A DNA stretch of 64,000 nt, from NCBI RefSeq assembly GCF_014697195.1, contig NZ_JACJRJ010000005.1, positions 106,044-170,043 on the forward strand, written 5' to 3'. The notes beneath the pieces were generated by a model that ran no database searches, was not told the origin of the DNA, and saw nothing but the letters and a program-made list of their open reading frames with translations. This stretch comes from Cylindrospermum sp. FACHB-282. Lineage in GTDB: Bacteria; Cyanobacteriota; Cyanobacteriia; Cyanobacteriales; Nostocaceae. Position numbers and translations under genes: made by a program. Below are positions 61,271 through 64,000 of this stretch, piece by piece (within the stretch, counting starts at the first letter, position 1; the number at the start of each line of letters is the position of its first letter).

Positions 61271-62071
61271 ATGGGACAAATTATTATTCAGGTTGATGCT
61301 TTCACTAATAAACCATTTGCAGGTAATCCGGCTGCTGTGTGTGTTTTGCCTTTTCCTCAAGATGAGGACTGGTTGCAAAATGTGGCGATGGAAATGAATT
61401 TATCGGAGACAGCTTTTTTAGTCAAGCAGGATGATGGTTTTAATTTGCGTTGGTTTACGCCAATGGTGGAAGTACCGCTTTGTGGTCATGCAACTTTAGC
61501 TAGTGCTCATGTACTTTGGTCAGAGGGGCATTTATCACCTGATGAAGTGGCGCGGTTCTACACTAAAAGCGGTGTACTGATTGCTAAGTTGCAAGGTGAC
61601 TGGATTGAGTTAGATTTTCCGGTGAATCACTCGCAAGAAATAGAAGCACCGTCAGAACTTAGCCAAGCTTTGGGTGTGGCTTGTAAATCTGTCTTCCAGA
61701 ATTCTCTTGGCTATTTGGTAGAGGTGGAGTCTGAAGAATTGGTGCGGGATATGCAGCCTAATTTTCAGATGCTGAAAACGTTACCTGTTGCTGATGTGAT
61801 TGTTACTAGTTTGACTAATCCTGCTTCAGATTATGATTTTGTTTCCCGTTTCTTTGCGCCAGGTTTAGGGATTAATGAAGATCCGGTGACTGGTGCGGCT
61901 CATTGCTGCCTTGCTCCTTTCTGGCGGAGTCGCCTAAACAAGGATCATTTTCTAGCTTATCAAGCATCAAGTCGTGGTGGGGTGGTGAAGGTAAGTTATG
62001 GGGGAGATGAACGGGTTTTTCTCTCTGGACAAGCGGTAACAATTATGCATGGGGAATTAATTACAGTCTAA
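61271..62071 (+). CDS. PhzF family isomerase-like protein
   Basis: A 266-aa protein. Typical PhzF text: D-A-F-T-N-K-P-F-A-G-N-P-A-A-V-C, N-L-S-E-T-A-F, L-C-G-H-A-T-L, and E-D-P-V-T-G-A-A-H-C. The catalytic Glu (S-E-T-A) is present. In Pseudomonas the family makes phenazine; here there is no phenazine cluster, so substrate is unknown. Confidence 0.92.
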   Translation: MGQIIIQVDAFTNKPFAGNPAAVCVLPFPQDEDWLQNVAMEMNLSETAFLVKQDDGFNLRWFTPMVEVPLCGHATLASAHVLWSEGHLSPDEVARFYTKSGVLIAKLQGDWIELDFPVNHSQEIEAPSELSQALGVACKSVFQNSLGYLVEVESEELVRDMQPNFQMLKTLPVADVIVTSLTNPASDYDFVSRFFAPGLGINEDPVTGAAHCCLAPFWRSRLNKDHFLAYQASSRGGVVKVSYGGDERVFLSGQAVTIMHGELITV

Positions 62072-62695
62072 AGCCGGAATTTTGATATCTCGGAAAACAG
62101 GCGTCTGGCCTGTACAAGGGTACTTATTTACGGAATCGCAAACTGTGAAAATGTTACTCCTCTTGATTTTTCTCTACTTCACTCAATTTCTCGTGATTTC
62201 TTGCTAACTTTCTTTACTCTTACTGTTAATTTGCGTAAATACCATCGTCTTTTTCTTCTTCTTTTTTCCGCCTCTCAATCTCCCTAATTCTTCCCCACTA
62301 AATTTTCTAGCCTTTTTCCCTTTTATTACGAATAATTCGACTAAGTAGGTTGGCGTCAATAATTCAAGGTTGGTAGTGAGGGCTTTAGCCCTACTTTGAG
62401 GGCTGAAGCCCTCACTACGAGCAAATTTTAATAGTTTTTACTTTGCTTAACATAGTTTGATTTCTTTTCGCCTACTTACTAATGCATAGCTTTTCCGACT
62501 TGACTTTATAGTATCAAATAAGCTTTGATACTAATGCGAAATAACTATGCTACTTAGCCAGCTAGAAAGTCAAGCATTCTTCTAGTTGAACTTCAGAACA
62601 AAAAATTGTCTTATTATTTTTATCATTGTCAAATGTATAAAAATAATTTTTTATAAAAGTCTGATTTCTCAAAAAAACTCCAGATTTAAAGACCC
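62072..62695. other. 624-bp intergenic region containing repeat copy B
   Basis: Contains the repeat element of 62342-62481 (listed separately). The rest (T/C-rich 62160-62330, AT-rich 62482-62695) shows no gene. The AT-rich tail precedes the GC-rich MpaB-like gene. Confidence 0.5.
62342..62481. mobile_element. Non-autonomous repeat element, copy B
   Basis: Inverse-orientation copy of the element at 38427-38573 (shared TAAGTAGGTTGGCGTCAATA-type end and TTAGCCCTAC core). Imperfect terminal arms TAAGTAGG/CCTACTTA. No ORF. Two copies about 24 kb apart in opposite orientations indicate mobility. Confidence 0.7.
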
Positions 62696-63826
62696 ATGTT
62701 ATCAAACAGATGGACCCCCAACACCCTAGAATCGTATCGTGAAATCGGTGATCCACAAGCCGATTCCGTCATTGAGAAAATCTTTGGACTGAATGAGTTG
62801 GATGCCGTAAATAAACTCCTAAAAGACATTCAAAACAACGATGATCTGGTAGCAGTCGAAATGCCTGACCAGCTCGAAGATTTCCTCAATACCACAGATG
62901 ACTGGCCTTCATGGGCGGATCGGGAGCAGATCCGGCTCGGACAACAACTGTTCTCGCGTTATGGTATGCAAATGACGATGGCGTTGTTTTGCTGGTCGTT
63001 GCCTTCGTGCTACTCTTGCGCCAAGGGAGCGCAGGTACTGAGTGTGACGCACCGGATCACCAAAAGGGTACATCAACGCCTCATCGAAACCGCGCAGTTT
63101 GTCCTCGATGTTATGGCCGAGGGTGGGTTGGAGCCAAATGGTCGTGGGGTACGCACGGCTCAAAAGATCCGTCTGCTGCACACCACAATTCGCTACCACA
63201 TGAGGCAATATCCCCGCTGGCTTGCTGAGTACGGTGTTCCCATTAACCAAGAAGACATGGTTGGTACGATGCTATCCTTTGCACTGTTGCCCCAGGTCTT
63301 GACTAAGCTAGGATTGGACTTTACTGCGGAGGAAGAGGCCGGGTTCTTTCACTGTTGGCGTGTCATTGGCTGCATGATGGGAATTGAGGAGGAGATGCTA
63401 CCCCGTGATGTCGAGGATGGCAAAGCATTGTGGGATGCGATCCTGACCCGTCATGCGGCTCCGTCAGATGCCGGGCGAGAACTGACTGCTGCGCTGGTTG
63501 ATTATATGAAGGAGCGCGTTCCCGGCAAGATGTTCGATGGTATTGTTCCCACGCTCATCCGCGAGCTCTGCGACGAACGGGTGGTTGAAGCGGTTGGTAT
63601 CGAACGCGCCGATTGGACTCGGCACTTTTTACGTCCACTGCGCTGGTTTTTTGGAGTCACCGACGAGATGCAGGATCGCTCGAAGCTGGCGGCGCGGATC
63701 AGCGGCGCATTCTCACGCAGGCTGATTGAAGGACTGCATTACCTGGAGCGGGAAGGACAAAAGGTGGAATTTACGATTCCCAATAGCTTGCAGGATAGCT
63801 GGGGGCTGAACCTCCGTGAGAAATGA
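62696..63826 (+). CDS. MpaB/Lcp-like oxygenase (DUF2236), GC-rich
   Basis: A 376-aa mostly helical protein resembling the latex-clearing/MpaB heme oxygenase family (segments R-L-L-H-T-T-I-R-Y-H-M near residue 163, and L-S-F-A-L-L-P-Q-V-L). Base composition from about 62880 onward is much richer in G+C than the neighbours, and CGG, CGC and GCG codons are frequent. No genes on the same strand share its operon. Likely laterally acquired. Identity by resemblance only. Confidence 0.7.
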   Translation: MLSNRWTPNTLESYREIGDPQADSVIEKIFGLNELDAVNKLLKDIQNNDDLVAVEMPDQLEDFLNTTDDWPSWADREQIRLGQQLFSRYGMQMTMALFCWSLPSCYSCAKGAQVLSVTHRITKRVHQRLIETAQFVLDVMAEGGLEPNGRGVRTAQKIRLLHTTIRYHMRQYPRWLAEYGVPINQEDMVGTMLSFALLPQVLTKLGLDFTAEEEAGFFHCWRVIGCMMGIEEEMLPRDVEDGKALWDAILTRHAAPSDAGRELTAALVDYMKERVPGKMFDGIVPTLIRELCDERVVEAVGIERADWTRHFLRPLRWFFGVTDEMQDRSKLAARISGAFSRRLIEGLHYLEREGQKVEFTIPNSLQDSWGLNLREK

Positions 63827-63942
63827 TTGCATGTTTTTGATACTCCCCACGTCTGAAGCCGGGGGTTAATTAACAATGAGCATTTTCGTGACATACTCCA
63901 CACACTCCCCTTCGGGTGAGTGTGGGCTTCTCAACGACTCCT
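63827..63942. mobile_element. Right end of an IS200/IS605-type element
   Basis: ACACACTCCCC-TTCG-GGTGAGTGTG at about 63899-63923 is a subterminal hairpin, with GTGACATACTCC (63889-63900) and GAAGCCCACACT on the minus strand. GTATGTCAC ends and this hairpin are typical of IS605/IS1341-group right ends in cyanobacteria. The region probably encodes the 3' guide (omega RNA) of TnpB. The hairpin CCCC...GGGG with CTGAAGCC near 63848-63866 may be a second, older end. Confidence 0.6.
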
Positions 63943-64000
63943 CTATGAGGACATTGATTGAGCTTTGAGGGCGTGTGTCCCACGCGCCTTTATGTTAATA
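63943..64000 (-). CDS. tnpB: TnpB-like transposon protein, C-terminal end (partial)
   Basis: On the minus strand the frame reads I-N-I-K-A-R-G-T-H-A-L-K-A-Q-S-M-S-S then TAG (63945-63943). Only 18 codons lie in the window, running off its edge. The call rests on position before an IS605-type right end. Confidence 0.45.
   Translation of the reverse strand, partial: INIKARGTHALKAQSMSS

Noticed and set aside
62562..62756. 64-aa minus-strand ORF
   Set aside because: AT-rich intergenic sequence overlapping the start of the MpaB-like gene.

Overview
The window looks like a filamentous, heterocyst-forming type cyanobacterium (Nostocales; Nostoc/Anabaena/Dolichospermum/Aphanizomenon-like). The grounds are frequent GCGATCGC (HIP1) octamers, low GC, many small palindromic and MITE-like dispersed repeats, and cyanobacterial families (DUF6816 lumenal-type protein, ferredoxin sulfite reductase, VTE6/DUF92 protein, Uma2 proteins). 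The species assignment is inference.

Layout. 1-2.0 kb: end of an M16 peptidase, a fructosamine-kinase-like gene and a DUF2442/DUF4160 pair. 2.0-18.1 kb: a complete type I-D CRISPR-Cas locus. It starts with a divergent WYL regulator, then cas3, two inserted toxin-antitoxin-like modules (DUF433/PIN and MNT/HEPN), cas10d, csc2, csc1, a 2OG-Fe(II) oxygenase gene, cas6, cas4, cas1, cas2 and a 15-repeat array. 18.2-23.4 kb: housekeeping and conserved genes (alcohol dehydrogenase, exonuclease III, SDR-like). 23.5-32.5 kb: a dispersed type I secretion set (HlyD, PpiC-type foldase, peptidase/ABC exporter) next to a subtilisin-like protease, with a PIN toxin module. 32.8-41.4 kb: DUF92, lipase-like, TPR, rsmE, phosphatase, sulfite reductase and a beta-barrel protein. 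41.9-43.9 kb: two tandem ADP-ribosylglycohydrolase genes, both frameshifted by the same 26-bp insertion. 44-50 kb: conserved hypotheticals, tRNA-Arg with a PD-(D/E)XK endonuclease, a type II restriction-modification pair, tRNA-Thr and tRNA-Tyr. 50-56.6 kb: ABC exporter, PhoH, khpA, rpsP, ffh. 56.8-64 kb: small retropepsin-like operon, Uma2, aminopeptidase P, PhzF, a GC-rich MpaB-like gene, and the end of an IS200/IS605-type element running off the window.

The most interesting signal lies directly after cas3 (5268-5556). Two degenerate copies of the CRISPR repeat, on the minus strand, flank a 44-nt pseudo-spacer. The first 21 nt of that pseudo-spacer match 17 of 21 positions of a site only about 90 bp away. 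That site is preceded by GTT, the type I-D PAM class, and sits at the predicted start site of a promoter with a perfect TTGACA -35. One of the four mismatches falls at position 6, which is not read by Cascade-type complexes. This is the architecture of a CreA-like (CRISPR-resembling) regulatory or antitoxin RNA that would direct the I-D effector to silence a neighbouring transcript (an 8-codon mini-ORF and/or a 107-aa coiled-coil ORF). The same interval carries two conventional TA-like modules, one of which has its toxin gene (hepT) interrupted by an in-frame TAA. My working interpretation is that the region between cas3 and cas10d is an addiction/guard island coupled to the effector complex.
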